64,000 nt of DNA from Blattamonas nauphoetae (Eukaryota > Preaxostyla > Oxymonadida): the NCBI GenBank assembly GCA_033064195.1, contig JARBJD010000099.1:124001-188000 (forward strand), written 5' to 3'. A program made the translations under genes and the position numbers. Shown piece after piece: positions 33,891-46,965 of the stretch; position 1 is the stretch's first letter, and each line of letters begins with the position of its first letter. A model generated the notes under the pieces. That model was not told where the DNA came from and ran no database searches. It saw only the letters and a program-made list of their open reading frames with translations.

Positions 33891-33993
33891 CAGTTATACA
33901 TGAGTAAGATATGAAATTTTCGAGAGATAACAAGAAAATCGATGAGTTGTCCAGCTAATTACGGGTTTGATCTGATTATCTCTAACATCACTC

Positions 33994-35801
33994 ATGGAAA
34001 AAGCTGTTTCCGTCCCACTTGGATGCCCGATTCCCTTCTTCACAAATTTAGTTGTGAGACCTTGCCACATCACGACCCCACAAGAGAGAGAAGAGGTTCT
34101 GAAACGGACCGAAAACAATCCTTTTGCCTTCCCAGCCTCAATGCTGCTTGTGGATTATCTCTCTGATAGTGGATCAACTGCTATGATTGACCTCCAATGG
34201 GCAGCGATGTTCCGCGCTGATGAGTGTATTTCTCTAATTTTTCGTCACCAATCTTTCCTCTCAATCAATTCTGCTATCAATGTACCATCCATTTCTTACA
34301 GCCTATGGAAGAAACCATGGATATTATGCCCTTCAAGACACAGTTCGAGATACTTTCGAACGTGGTGACAACCAAAAGCGTCTGATTAACAAAGTGATCA
34401 TCGATGAGCCAAATGAGACTTGGAAGCCCAATTATGATGCAGACATTGAAGGAGGATTTGTCAACCAGGGTCAAAGACAACTTGAACGGTATATTTTATG
34501 TGCTCATCACATCTCACAGACCAAACTTCTTCATCACTCCTCAAGGTCGATGCGCTGAGAACATCCTGTACCTCACCATCCGCCAAATCCTCGACAAGAA
34601 GAATCCTGGCAAGCAACTGAAACTGACGATTCCTTCGAATGGGTGGTTTGATACCACGGAAGCCCATGCTCGCTCGAATGGAATCCACCCAGTCAACCTG
34701 TTTGCTCCCTACTTCAGCGAGCCGTTCCCAATCGAGGAAGTCGGCAAAAGCAACCCATTTAAGGGCAACATTGATCTTGTTCGCCTTGAAGAGCTGATTG
34801 TGAAGGAAGGACCAGAGAATATCCCGTTCGTCCTGATGACTATCACCAACAACACTGGTGCTGGCCAACCTGTCTCAATGGAAAACATTAAGGCTGCACA
34901 CGCAATTGCTCGGAAGTATGATCTTCCTGTCTGGTTCGATGCTGCTCGTTATGCGGAGAATGCCTTCTTCATCCACAAATACGAAAAGGGATACAGCGAG
35001 AAGTCCATTGCTGAAATCACAAAGGAGATGTTCAGCTATTGCGACGGGTTTACAATGTCCTGCAAGAAGGACGGCCTTTCCAACATGGGCGGCATCCTCT
35101 CCTTCCGTGACAAAGGCAAGTTCTGGGAGAAATACTCGACCCCCGAATCTGACGTTGGAATTCTGATGAAAGAGAAGCAGATCCTTTTGTACGGAAACGA
35201 CTCTTACGGAGGCATGTCGGGGCGAGACATCATGGCTCTTTGTGTTGGCCTCCTCCAGGCTCAGTCTCTGCAGTACCTCGAAACCAGACTGAACCAAATT
35301 CAATCCCTCTGCGTGAAACTCCATGCAGAGCACGTCCCTGTTGTTCTTCCTCCAGGTGGCCATGCTGCATTCATTGATGTTAACGAGTTCTTTGACATCA
35401 CTGTTCCCGGCATTGATTCGTCCGCGAGACAAGAGAAAGCCAAGAAAGAAGGCCGCAAATGGCTCGGCCGTGATATTGCTGATTTTCACGGACAAGGTCT
35501 CGTGGTCGAACTTATCCGCCGATTTGGAATTCGTGGCTGTGAGCTCGGTGCATATGCATTTGAGTGGGACAACAAAAACGAAGCCGACAGAAAAGGTGTT
35601 GTTAATCTTGTTCGCCTCGCTGTCCCACGTAATGTTCTTAGCGAAGATCACATCACTTTTACTGCGAAGGCCATCGGTCAGATGTACAAAGACAGGGAAA
35701 GTGTTCCTCGATGCCGCGTAGTTCGTGGGCAACATTTACGCCTTCGTCATTTCCAATGTGGTCTCGAGGCCATTTATGAAGAAGGGAAACGTCTCGAATG
35801 A
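33994..35801 (+). CDS. tnaA: Tryptophanase / tyrosine phenol-lyase family enzyme
   Basis: Exons 33994-34225, 34302-34488 and 34520-35801 (introns 76 and 31 bases); 566 residues. This is a PLP beta-eliminating lyase: LSDSGSTAMIDLQWAAMFRA, FFITPQGRCAENIL, TITNNTGAGQPVSMENI, FDAARYAENAFFI and the PLP lysine in FTMSCKKDGLSNMGG; the end has NLVRLAVPRNV. It is about 95 residues longer than E. coli TnaA, mainly from an insertion after YALQDTVRDTF (residues about 95-140). Tryptophanase splits Trp into indole, pyruvate and ammonia; tyrosine phenol-lyase does the same for Tyr, and I cannot separate them safely by eye. Such enzymes occur in bacteria and some anaerobic protists, so an old transfer from bacteria followed by intron gain is likely. 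Confidence 0.9.
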
Positions 35802-35981
35802 GATCTGTTTCTTCTATCAAAATTATGATTTCATTCATGTGTCAACATTGTGTATCTCATTTCTTATCCACCTTTGTCTCAGTTTTTGTCCTTTTTTTGA
35901 AGTATTTATCGTGTTCGGCATCTGACATTATAAATTGTGGTGAGATCATAATCCACTTCACCAAACTTCCGCGAAGGCTCA

Positions 35982-37846
35982 ATGCCGGTATTTTTTTTCT
36001 GTGCATTGTCATTTCCTTCTCTCTTTTTTCATTGCTTCGTGTAAATTATAGAACACTGATTCTCCACTCTTCAAGTTAACACTAAACATCGTAGATTTCT
36101 ATCATGCCTGCAATAGGAGCTACCAATTTCGCCCAATCAACACAAATCAAGGGAATGTCCTCACGAAACCTTCTGAAGCAGCGGGAAATGGAGGAAAAGA
36201 CAATAGAAATGGAGATTACATAGTTCATGTCGGCGATATCATTGCTGCGACAGATTCTATGGGGAATCTTCGTGGACGTAGGTACCTGGTTGAGTCTCTC
36301 CTCGGAGCGGGAAGTTTTGGCCAGGTTCTCCGTTGTGTACAAAAGGATTCATATCAAGTTTTTGCAGTGAAAGTCATCAAGAATCTGCCTGCTTATACAA
36401 GACAAGCTGCTGTCGAAAATCGTGTTTTATCAGATGTGTGCTTTTTTTCCACTTTCAGTTCTGTTTAAGCTCTTAATTGCGGATCCAAACGATGACTATC
36501 ACATGCTCCGTCTTGTCGAACAATTCACCTTTCACGGACATTTCTGTTTTGTTACTGATCTCCTTGGCCTGGATTTATATGCAACACTAAAACAACATCG
36601 TTTCAAAGGCTTTTCACTCAATCTCATCTCCAAGGTATCATCACGCTTTCTCTACGACTCCCTCTCCAGATGACGAAGCAGATCCTTGAATGTTTATGTG
36701 TTACAAAAGAAATTGGATTGATTCACAGTGATCTTAAGCCGGAGAATATTCTTATTGACAGGTACTGTTTCTTTGGGTTTCTCATCATCGTAAATTCGCA
36801 GATGCCTCCCTCATATAAAGGTTATTGATTTCGGTTCAGCAGCATATGAAAATCATACCACTTTCACTTACGTTCAATCACGTTACTATCGTTCACCAGA
36901 AGTTCTCTTACAAATTCCGTCTGAACTTCCATCCATATTTACCTCTCCTTTCTCTCCACAACATCCAGGTACGACTCGAGAATTGATATGTGGAGTGTTG
37001 GATGCATCACTGCGGAGCTTTTTATTGGCCATCCTCTTTTTCCTGGATGTACCGAACATGATCAAATCGATCGCATCACAAAAATGCTCGGGTATGTTCT
37101 GGTGGAGGTTCACTGATGTTTTTCATTTCTCAATCTGGTTTCTCTTGTTTAGTCCATTTCCACAAGCCCTCATTCAACGTGGAAAGAAAAGTCAGCGATT
37201 CTATGTCGCAGATGCAACCAAACCGCAGGGCTTTAGATTTATTTCGACTACTGAGTATCAAACGGTTTGCATCCGTTTTCTTTCATTTTCTTGTCCATCC
37301 CATCTCATTTAACATCCAACAAACTCTTCAGAAAACCCAAGACATGCGGCAACCCCGAAACTATAGTTACATTCATTCTACTCTCGAACGCACCATCGAA
37401 GCGCACCAAGTCAAGAACTCTCGTGATGGGGTCTCTCGGATTGGTGACAACGGTATGAGCAGCTTCCGTCCTCATCACCCCTCAGACTTTAAATCCTATT
37501 TCCAGTTCATCAACATGTGCCTTCAGCCGATCGCAAGCGACAGGCTGGCTCCGCAACAGGCCTTGCAGCATCCATTCGTGCAAGGCCAGCCGTACGTCCC
37601 CAACTGGCAACCACCTCCCTACACCCCACACCTGCCTTTCACTCCACACCCCAACGGACGGACAAGAGAGTATGCCCCTTTCGCTTTCCTCTCACTTTCC
37701 TCCTCCGCAGCCCCTCAAAGCCAACTAATCCACTCACATCGGGCCTCCCAGCCTCGCTCCAGGAGGCCGTCATCCAACCCAAAACTCCTCTCACCTTCAC
37801 TCCCGTCTCTTCTTCCTCTGGGTTCACGTCTGTCCCGCCCCACTAA
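35982..37846 (+). CDS. YAK1/HIPK-like dual-specificity kinase (copy A)
   Basis: Nine exons: 35982-35987, 36052-36421, 36459-36634, 36670-36761, 36802-36918, 36969-37091, 37153-37264, 37332-37669 and 37711-37846; 489 residues. Before the kinase is the YAK1-type lead [11 protein letters not shown]...[12 protein letters not shown]. Kinase motifs: [16 protein letters not shown] (Lys), [14 protein letters not shown] (catalytic Asp; Ser where RD kinases have Arg), [10 protein letters not shown] and the activation loop [14 protein letters not shown] with the YxY-like tyrosine. A Pro/Ser tail follows. DYRK/HIPK/YAK1 kinases act in growth and stress signalling. The first exon is just ATGCCG; it is the only ATG in phase with the conserved [15 protein letters not shown] segment, so that start is plausible but unproven. 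A paralogue lies at 48.0-50.1 kb. Confidence 0.82.
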
Positions 37847-37978
37847 ACTCCCAACCCCCTCTGCGTTCCCCCTCTTGCTTTCATCTTGCTTTTGCTCTTA
37901 TTTCATGTTCATGTACTGTTTGGTAGGATGTTTCAAGCAAGTTTTCATCAAATGTGTGACGTGGGAAATGAAGAGGAG

Positions 37979-40306
37979 TTACTGCGTTATCTGAACGCTC
38001 CTGGACAAATTCTTTCCAGACGAGTTCGCCATTTGGAACAGTTCGATGGCCATTCTGGCATCTTCTTTGGTGACCTCGTCTCGAAGATGCATCTTTGCGA
38101 ACGACTCGGAAATTCGGATGATGGCCTCAAGTTGACTGAGGTGAGACAGAAGGGCAGGATGTGTGATCAAAAGGAATGACATACCGGACGGTGATGGGAA
38201 TCTGTTTGATCGCTCGATTCTCTCCACTTTTTTCTTTGCTGGATTCGTTCCGGATCCTGACGTACTCGTCTTCGATCGCTTTCGATGCATCTGCAGTCAT
38301 CACTGGCTTGTGCCTGAGACGTGCATACTCAATGTAGTCCTTCAGCTCCTTCATCTTCCGAGCATCTTCGTTGGCTTGCTGGTGGCCAACTGAATGGTTT
38401 TGGATGAGTTGTTGGGCAACTCTTCGGTCCTGCTCAGCGTTGACGTGGTCGCGGATGATGAAAATGAGGTCAAAGCGAGATAAGATGGTTGTCTGGAAGT
38501 CGATGTTCTCAGAGAGACTGTACGACTCGTTGTAGTGTCCTGCGAGGGGGTTGGCTGCAGCCAAAACCGAACAGCGAGAGTTCAGCACGGTTGTGATTCC
38601 GGCCTTGGCAATCGAGATGGTCTGTTGTTCCATTGCTTCGTGGATGGCAACACGATCGTCGGGATTCATCTTGTCGAACTCGTCGATACAAACAAGACCT
38701 CCGTCGGCCAAAACCATCGCACCACCTTCAAGATACCACTCACCCTGATGAGAAGAAGGAGAAGAGGAAGAAGAGTGTTGAAGAAGATGATGAAGAGTGT
38801 TTAAGAAGAGTGTGGGATCACACAGATGGGCCTTCCTTCGTGACAGCTGCGGTGAGACCAGCGGCAGAGCTACCCTTTCCACTGGTCGACACAGAAATAG
38901 GTGCAATCTGGGAAGCAAATTTGAGGAGCTGAGACTTGGCTGTTCCGGGGTCTCCGATGAGAAGGACGTTGATGTCTCCTCGGATGTGCGTTCCGTCGGA
39001 ATGCGACTTTCTCCTCCCGCCAAATAATTGACAGGCGATCGCTCGTTTAATCCAGCGATGTCCATATATTGCAGGATCAATGAGATCTTCGATGTGCTTG
39101 ACAAGGTTTGGTGTTTGCGAGAACTGAAAGAATCAGGAAGACAGGAATGGAACCTTCTTGAACTTTTCTGCTTGAGATTCGAGGTGGGAACGTCCGATTG
39201 AGATGATCCCACCTTCTTCATCATTGTCTCCTCTTCGGTCGGTCTCCAACCCCACCGCTCGGAGAAATGCTGTCCTGACCGACGATTCTTCATTGCGTCT
39301 CCCCTGAATGGATGAAAAACGTGAATATCAGACAGATTCACTCGTCGAGAAAGTGCCAAGGACATTCACGACAGAACCAGGCTTCACTTTATCAACCAAT
39401 CCACTGTGATGAAGAAACGATGATCCACAAAAATGATAAACCGCTCCAAAATGACAGAAATATGACGAGGAATATCACCCACAGGAACATCCTCGTACAG
39501 TTCTTGGAGTTTGATGATTTGTGAGTCAATCATAATCGAACGTTCAGTGAGAACAACGAATGGATCGAGTGGGCATTTGTTCTGCGGCGCTTCAGAAGAT
39601 GCAACTCCTCCATAAGCAGTAGTGACAGCTGTTTGTTCTGTTCGTTGTCTGAATAACGATCAAATAAGAGAATCCGGACCCGTTACACGTTCGAGGAAGT
39701 TGGAGTCGATTGCCAGCCATGGAGGTTGCATCAACATCCAGAACAAGTGTATTGTTGCAATTTCTACATTGAATAACGGCAGTGCTAAGTTTTGATCGGA
39801 CTCTGGATGCCTGAAGGACGATTCCTCGGACTTTCTGGAGAGATCCGACAGCTGTGTCCTAGAGAATGGTGAAACGAAATTATAGCAACTGTTAATTGAC
39901 GGATAGTTTGCGGTTGTCCTGAGGTCTTGAGAATGACATGAAAAGCATTTGGGTGGATGGGTTGTTTTTCAGCTTCTCGGCGAGCAGCTTCGTTGAGCTA
40001 GATGGAGGAAATCTTAATGAAACTTTGTTAGAATACCATTGGAACAAATTTATTCGGAAAACTCTTCAAGTTATCTGACAGTGACGATAGTCCAGAATTT
40101 TTGATATCATCAATATCAATCTCAATCCAATCAAGTTCTCTGGCACAGTGACGAGCTAATTGATCTCGGTATGGAAATGTCGATGATTTTTCGAAATCGT
40201 GAATGAATGTCTGAAATTGTTGAATATAAGCTTCGTTTTGATCTGGGGCTTGAGTTATCTCCACTCCAAAGTTTGCCGCCGAAATACGTTCACCTTGGAA
40301 GTCCAT
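37979..40306 (-). CDS. MCM5: MCM5 replicative helicase subunit
   Basis: Nine exons: 40037-40306, 39890-39997, 39680-39858, 39442-39648, 39334-39403, 39154-39303, 38824-39123, 38185-38744 and 37979-38135; introns 30-79 bases; 666 residues. Zinc site CRNC plus LPRTC and NKCP; Walker [27 protein letters not shown]; Walker [25 protein letters not shown]; arginine finger [11 protein letters not shown]; and the MCM5-like end [20 protein letters not shown]. Subunit 5 is supported by the N-terminus ([10 protein letters not shown]) and by KCPLDPF. It is one of six subunits of the MCM2-7 ring that unwinds DNA at forks. The donor at 39679 was chosen over one at 39688 because it keeps the second zinc cysteine pair. 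Confidence 0.93.
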
Positions 40307-40521
40307 TTCTAAAATTGAAACATATTGTGATCAAAAAAGAGAAAGAGCGAGAGAAAACAGCGTGAAAGACGTCATACATTGAGTTTTAGAAAATTGTTTT
40401 GAAAATGATCCCGCCCAGAACAACATCTTGAAGTTCTCCATAAACATGAGTGCGTGAATATTTCCAGAGAAAAATGAAAGAATAATTGACAGTGGTAGGT
40501 GGAGATGAGATGAGAAAAATA

Positions 40522-43500
40522 TTAATAATCCCAGAGTGAATAGAGAGTATTGGAAGCTGTTGTTCTGACGAGGCTGCTGGGGTCTTTCAGCAGTGCACAG
40601 ATGGCTTTGACACTCTGTTCTGGGGAAACACGGCTTCGTTCTGATTTAGGAAGATGCTGGAGAATGAATCCAAGCAGCTGTGTCCCTGCGATTTTCACAG
40701 ACGGCGGTTGCTTGGCCGAGAGGAACGAGGTGAGGGTGGATGTGTACGAGCCAAGACGGACAGTGAAGAGAGCGATGAGAAGTTTGGCAAGTGTGGTAAA
40801 GAGAGTGTGAGAGCAGTTCAGATCCTTCGTGATATCTGTGTCGCCTGTGAACACGTCGGTGGAGCAGAAAGAAGCGAGTGGTGGAGCGTCGAGGGCTTGG
40901 ACACCAAATGCCATGCACAGTCGAGCTGCCTGTCTGCAGATTGGGAACTTGTCGGCAAGCATGATGCTGATGTACGGAAGAGCCGTGTGGAACTGTTCGA
41001 TGTATTGTCCGCCTGCTGCACCGCTCGAGAACTTGCTGATGGACGCGATGAGGGCGAGGCCGTGCCCACGGAGGACGTAGGACGTGAGAGCTCGTTGAGA
41101 GATCAAGTTTCGAGCTGCAACACACGCTGTGAGGAGCATTGGTGAGAAAGCAACATCTGTGAGACGCTCCGCATTGACGAGACGACGGCAGCATGTTGCT
41201 GCGTGTTGGGCGACTTCTTCGTTCTGATCATCGCATGCTCGGCAGGCAGCGGCGAGGGCAGGTGCGCAGAAGTTGGAGATGGTGTCGGGGGCAGCAAGAG
41301 GGAGATGTGAGAGACCTTGGAGAGAAACGCTTCGGATTCGGACGTTCTCATCTGTTGTCCGGCCGAGGAGAGCATCCAGTGTGCGAGGGACAAGAGACGG
41401 GTGATGGTGCATGTGCGGGACAAGGCCAGTCAAGATGGAGACTGCACCTAGTCTCTGAGCTGGGAAGGTGGATGAAAGGAGAGGAGTGAGGATGTCAACA
41501 CAGGCAGGAATGATGAACGGGTGGTTGGATGAGATGTGGTGGCTGTACGCAAGTGTGAACACGTTAAACCATTGCTTGTCCGACGCACTCTGCCAGAGGT
41601 TGTACGGCGGGAGTTGGATTTTCACTGGTTCTGGAACAGCCGACCCAGAGTCCTTCTTGTCCTTCTTCTTCTCCTCCTTTTGGGGTTGTGGTGCTGCGTT
41701 CTTTGCAGCTTGTCGGGCTTGCTTCTCCTTTGCTGCGATGGTTTCAGCATCAACGATTTTGTCAAACTGGTCTGATTGAAGGAGTGGAGGGGCTTGGAGC
41801 GTTTCAACAAGTTCAGAGACCCCGCAGTGATGCATGATTCCTCGAAGAGTGGAGAGGACTCCGCGGATGGGATCGGTGTTGTTTTCGCACACAATCAAAG
41901 TGGCTAGTTCAACGAGGAGGGACCCAATCACTGACGGAAGATGCTTCTCCAAGAATTCACCATCCAAAATTTGGACTGGCATCTTTTTCCGTTGTTCTTC
42001 GGAAAATTCGGCAATGGTGGACTTAGTGGACACAAGATGAGCTTTCTTCATCTCATGCTTGGCGAGAGAGGACGGGATATTCTGCGGATGTTGCGGTGGC
42101 GCAGCGAAGACTGAATTAATCACATTGACAGCAAGTTGTGGTTTCGGGAGAGGGAAGTAGTGAACCACTCCTTTGATGTGTTTGGGTTCGTACTGCTCAG
42201 GACCGCAGATGATGTTCAGGCAGTAGCTCATGAACTGGTCTGATGGGCCGTATTTTGAGGTGGCAATTGAGAGAGCAATCTTTCCGGCACTGGACTTGTG
42301 GGAAAGAGGGAGCGAGATGGTCATTTCAAAGACTTGGTTGGCATGGTGGGATGACAAAGCACAGATAGCGTCGAGGAGTTCGGATTCCACACACCCGGCA
42401 AGTGTGCCAGTGGGAGAATACAGGCACGATGAAACATATTTATCGGGGTTGGTCACGACCCAGGCTTTAGCGGTCTCGTTCTCTCCTTTCTGCTTCGGGG
42501 TATGTTTAGCGCTCTGCTGATTGATAAATGTCTGGAGGACCTGGGGTCGAGTTTCCTTGCCCTGGAGAGGAGGATTCAGTGTATACGGAGTGATGGCATC
42601 GATGAGAGTGTTGTAGACTGTTTGGACAGCAGATGTTGGGAAAGAGTTGCCAGCGATTAGAATGAGTTCCTTGGCCAAATTTGCGGCGAGGACAGCACCC
42701 TGGAGGGTCGGGTCTGAGATGGACAGCCTAGCGAGAGAGGTGATGAGGTCAACCTGGTCGTCGAGAGGGAGATAGTGAGCGAGGTGCGTCGAGAGACGTT
42801 TTGAAATTGTGTGCGAGAGGGCAAACTGGGAGGATGGAGGCGACTGAGCAATGTTCTGTGTGGCAGGGAAGAAAGACCATGCATTATTTGGCAGTGCTGA
42901 CTTTTCCTTTTCACCGAGTGGATCAGGAATGATTGTGTCGCTAAATTTGACAACAGACTTGCGCATCAGAGCAACATCTACAATCTCCTCCGTTGGGCTG
43001 ACATCGAAGCCAAGGCTTGGGTCAGTGCGGAGGATGTGGTCGACGTAGAGTGAGAGTCCGACCACGTCGCATGCTGCTTTGCGTGCGTCAACACGCTCAT
43101 CGGCTGTGCGCGGGATGAGAACAGACAGAACCACTCCTAGGTTCAAGAAGCGGCGCTCCTTCGCAAATTGGCCGAGGGAGTTCTTTGATGGCGTCTGCTC
43201 TTCGTTTTCTTCTCTGGCACTCTCGTTGTCGGCAGTCTGCTGGACGAATGCTCTGATGATGGCATCAAAAGACGAGAGAGCACCCTTCCGGACGTTTGGA
43301 TGTTGAGAGCGAGTGAGAGGGAGGATGAAGGAGCAAAGGCGGAGGAACATGTCGATGCTACACTCGCATCCTTGAAGAGCAACAAGGAGAGAAGAATGGG
43401 CGTTGGTGATGGCGATGTAGGCTTCATCATCTTCACTCAATTCTTCCTCAGCTTCTTCATCTCCCTCGCCCTCACCTTCTTCTGATTCCTTATCTTTAGT

Positions 43501-46500
43501 CGGATCGTCTGTTTCGTACAAGCGAGTGAGACGAGTCACAAGTTCCTTCTGGAGTGTCTCGGGAACAATTGGAGGGAGAGCAACCAACTTCTTGAGAACA
43601 TTTAGGCAGGCGAGGATGAGTTGGTTCTGCATCTGTTTGTTCACTCTCCCCGGCTCAGCCGCGCTCTTTGCACGTTCTTTCTCGGGAACAGCGCGTGGGA
43701 AGATATAGTCGAGGACAATCTTGATGTACTCATCGCGTTGTTTGAGGATGAACTGGTGGGGGATGCGTGATGGGTTCACAGCTCTGCATACGCAGTCGAG
43801 TGCAGATACACCGCTCATTTTGGCTGGGAAAGACGTGAGAGTGGGAAGGTATTGGTTGAAAACTGGGAGGACATGGGCCTCGATTCGACTGAGGGCGATG
43901 GAAGGGTTTGCTGAGAGGGAAACACGGCCAAGACTGAGGAGGATGGACGAGAGGACACGCTCGTCAGTGGAAACCTTTGACGAGAAAACACTCTTCTCCT
44001 TCCGCAGCATATCGTTTTTGATAGCAGAGTCGAGACGGATGTACACAGTGTCAACATGGATGGGATTCTTCCCTGCCAGGCCGAGTCCCTCAGCGAGCGC
44101 CTGGCGGTGGGATTCGTCAGAGTGTGAGGTGCGAGTGAACATCAAATCGATCAGTGTTGATGCGAACTGCTTCGCTTCTGTTTGCTGGACACAGACACCA
44201 AGCAACCGAATCAAAATGCGCTGCCCGTTGGACCTGTTGTAGAGGAAGGCAGGGAGGATGATGGGGGGAGGAGCGTCTTTGTCTCTCTTCTCGGCAGGGT
44301 TTGGCATCTGGGCTCCTGGGGGAGGGTACAGAGGGAACTGGGTGTGGAACTGGTCGCCGAGAATGGAAAGCCAGTCATCGTCGGCAATGGCATCAAGAAA
44401 GGCTGCAAAGAGACCAGCAGCACGATGTTCCCACTTCTCAATGATCGCCTTCTCAGGGGTTGTAGCGACAGATTTGGGCGGTTTGGAGACTGTGAGTTCG
44501 AAGAAACGATTGAAGGCAACTTTTGTTGCTTTCTTTTGAGCCTCTGCCTCTCTCTTCTTTGCCTCCAGCTGATGTTCGTCTTGTTCCTCCTCACCGTTTT
44601 CGTCGTCGGTTTCGCTGACGACGAAACATTCCTCGTAGAATGCGACAAGCGGTGGGATCTTCTCCGAGCAGATGTCGGTCAAGGAGTAGTGCAGCGTGGG
44701 CGCTGTGATGTTGAGCATAGCCAGAATGGGGATGGCGAAGTCTGGACCAAGTTGTGTGTCGCTAAGAAGAGTGATGCACCGCAAGAGAATGGCGTGGGGA
44801 CGAGGAAGATTGGCGTGGATTCTTTCGTCAAAATCAATCAAAATATCTTCAGAACCGTTGCGAGCCTTCCTTCCAGCTGCCAGCCTGACAACGGCTGCAC
44901 AAATGGTTGGGATTGAGCCAGTGCAGTTGAGTTTGACGATGTACTCGAAAATGTGGGGCCACAACTTGCCCTTCATTTCTGAGTGGTGGACAACCATCTC
45001 GTACAGCACGTCCTTCGCAAACTCACTCATCGCTTGGACAGTGGGGACGTTCTCTCCTGCCTTGTTGACAGCAGCTGGGTCGTTCCACGGGGTGATGTAG
45101 CTGCCAGCTGAGCTGATGACGACAGCGATAAGGTTCTCCCATCCGGTCTCGTCGAGGAAGTTGTAGCGGGAGAGGGTGAGGATGAGGTGGAGGAGAGCAA
45201 AGCGGACAGACAGTGTGGAGTCGTTGGCAACGTGCCCGAGTGAAGCAATAATCAAGCCGCGCTTAATTTCGATGTGCGACGGGAGGACGGTGACAATGTG
45301 AGTGAGCAGGCAGAGAGCAACAGCTCGGGCGTTTCCTTGTGCCTGTTCAATTTGCTTGAGGAGGAACACAACCACCTCTTCGATGTAGTCGAGGGCAATC
45401 ACACCAAACATGGCTTGGATCTCGGCTGTCAGGCGCTGGCTGTAGGAGAGCTCGAGGGGTTCTGCTCCTTCCTTCTCGACGGATGGAGCAACAATGTAGC
45501 GGGCGCCGTCGTCTTCGGCGGTCTCCTCCTCGATGTCTTCTTCAGTCAGCTCACCTTCACCGCTCGCAACGCGCATCGAGATTTCCTTCCATTTGTTCGG
45601 CTCGGGTGGGAACAGGAAGGCAGTTGAGAAGAGCGGCTGAAGACTGGCTGCAAGACCAAATGTTGATTGGAGGATGATTGGAAGGTGGGGCAGGAGGTCT
45701 CGTGGGTTGAGGTTGAGCGAGACCATCAGTGTGGCATGAAGGGCAGACACTGACGGGAACTTCTCTGGCAGTGGGTCCTTTGCCATCGTTTTGAGGAGGA
45801 GTGGAAGGAGTTTGGGGAGGTTGGTCTGGAATGTCTGTGGTGTCATCAAGCGAGTTGCGCGACCAATGGCCTCCACACAAACCTGACGACATTTATCGAT
45901 TGTGATCCAGCTGTTGAACATGATTGAAAAAGCTGTGTCCATCTCACCATCGAAGGTTGTTGTTGGACGAGCAACTGGGAAGGAGTAGAGGTGGAGAATG
46001 GATGAGGACGATGAATCTCCAAATAATCCCGACGTGTTGATCGCATTTTCATCAATTTCACCGTCTCCTTCATTTTCTTCTTCGTCTTCTTGTGCTGATA
46101 ACAACTGCCTTTGACGGCGGCTTTTCTCTTCTGTTGTAAGGACAGCATGTGCAAACATTCCAAAGGCTCCACTAAAGACCCACCGGAGATTGTCTTGTTT
46201 GAGCCCTCCGACCAATGGGAGCATTCTTGAGAAGATTTCTTTCAGTTTTGTCACAATGAACGTTGGGTTTTTCTTTGCAAACTCAATCAATGCATAAACG
46301 ACAAAATAATGAGGAAGTTTTCCCTGAGGCATTCGTTTGATGAGTTGATCATAAACAAGTTCGGGGTATCTGCCCGCGATTGAGATCAAGATTTTACATG
46401 CAGACACTTGCCAATCTGTTTTGATTTCCTAGTCAAATGAAAGAGAGAGAATGCAAGATGAGTATGGGAGGATTGAGAAGAGAATTGATGAAACTTTATC

Positions 46501-46927
46501 TGAGGTAAGTTCATTTGCTGAGAAAGAGGCAATTGTTGAGGCGAGATCTGCTTGTACTGCATCGAGATTTTCGCGAATGATCAAATCAAGAATCTTGAGC
46601 AAAATAATTCTGTGAGCCATGTCGACATTCTGGATAAAATGGAAGAATGGACCAATCGAGTGACGATGAAGTCAGGTTCGAATAGATTGAGAGCGTGGAA
46701 ATGAAGAAACAAAAACACATGAGAAGTGAAGTTACAAATCATGCCTTCTGACTAATACCCCAAATAATCGTTGAAATAGTCATAACGGGCTTCTTCCTTC
46801 CCATTTGGAGGAGGCCCTCTTTATTCAATTCACGCACTTTCTCATCAGGATCTGCAGCAACTGTAACTAGATCGAGAGTGATAGTGTCCACTAGATCACC
46901 TGTGACCAGTCTTTGGACAGTGGACAT
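40522..46927 (-). CDS. MROH1: MROH1-like giant HEAT-repeat protein
   Basis: Exons 46745-46927, 46495-46629 and 40522-46428; 2074 residues. The N-terminal 250 residues follow human MROH1 closely in order: HEAT helices, then SACKILISIAGRYPELVYDQ, MPQGKLPHYFVVYALIEFA, MLPLVGGLKQDNLRWVFSGA, FNSWITIDKCRQVCVEAIGR and LPKLLPLLLKT. The rest is HEAT repeats broken by acidic loops (EEGEGEGDEEAEEELSEDDE) and a Lys-rich segment (KEEKKKDKKDS). MROH1 has been linked to lysosome-actin contact; the role here is unknown. The first intron (46630-46744) only works as GC-AG, with donor AAG|GCATG, giving GISQK joined to NVDMAHRI. The 5.9-kb last exon is free of introns. Confidence 0.78.
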
Positions 46928-46965
46928 GTTGTCTGTTGATCAAACATAATTCGTCATTTTCTCAC
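46928..46965. promoter_or_regulatory. 38-base gap between divergent start codons
   Basis: Lies between the MROH1-like start (46927, minus) and the proteasome beta-4 start (46966, plus). It must serve both genes, or their promoters extend into coding sequence. The plus frame is open back to 46936, but the first family-like residues begin at 46966. Confidence 0.45.

Noticed and set aside
39680-39688. MCM5 donor at 39688 (GTGTAACG) instead of 39679.
   Set aside because: Both are in phase, but the 39688 donor removes the cysteine of LPRTC needed for the MCM zinc site; the 39679 donor keeps it.
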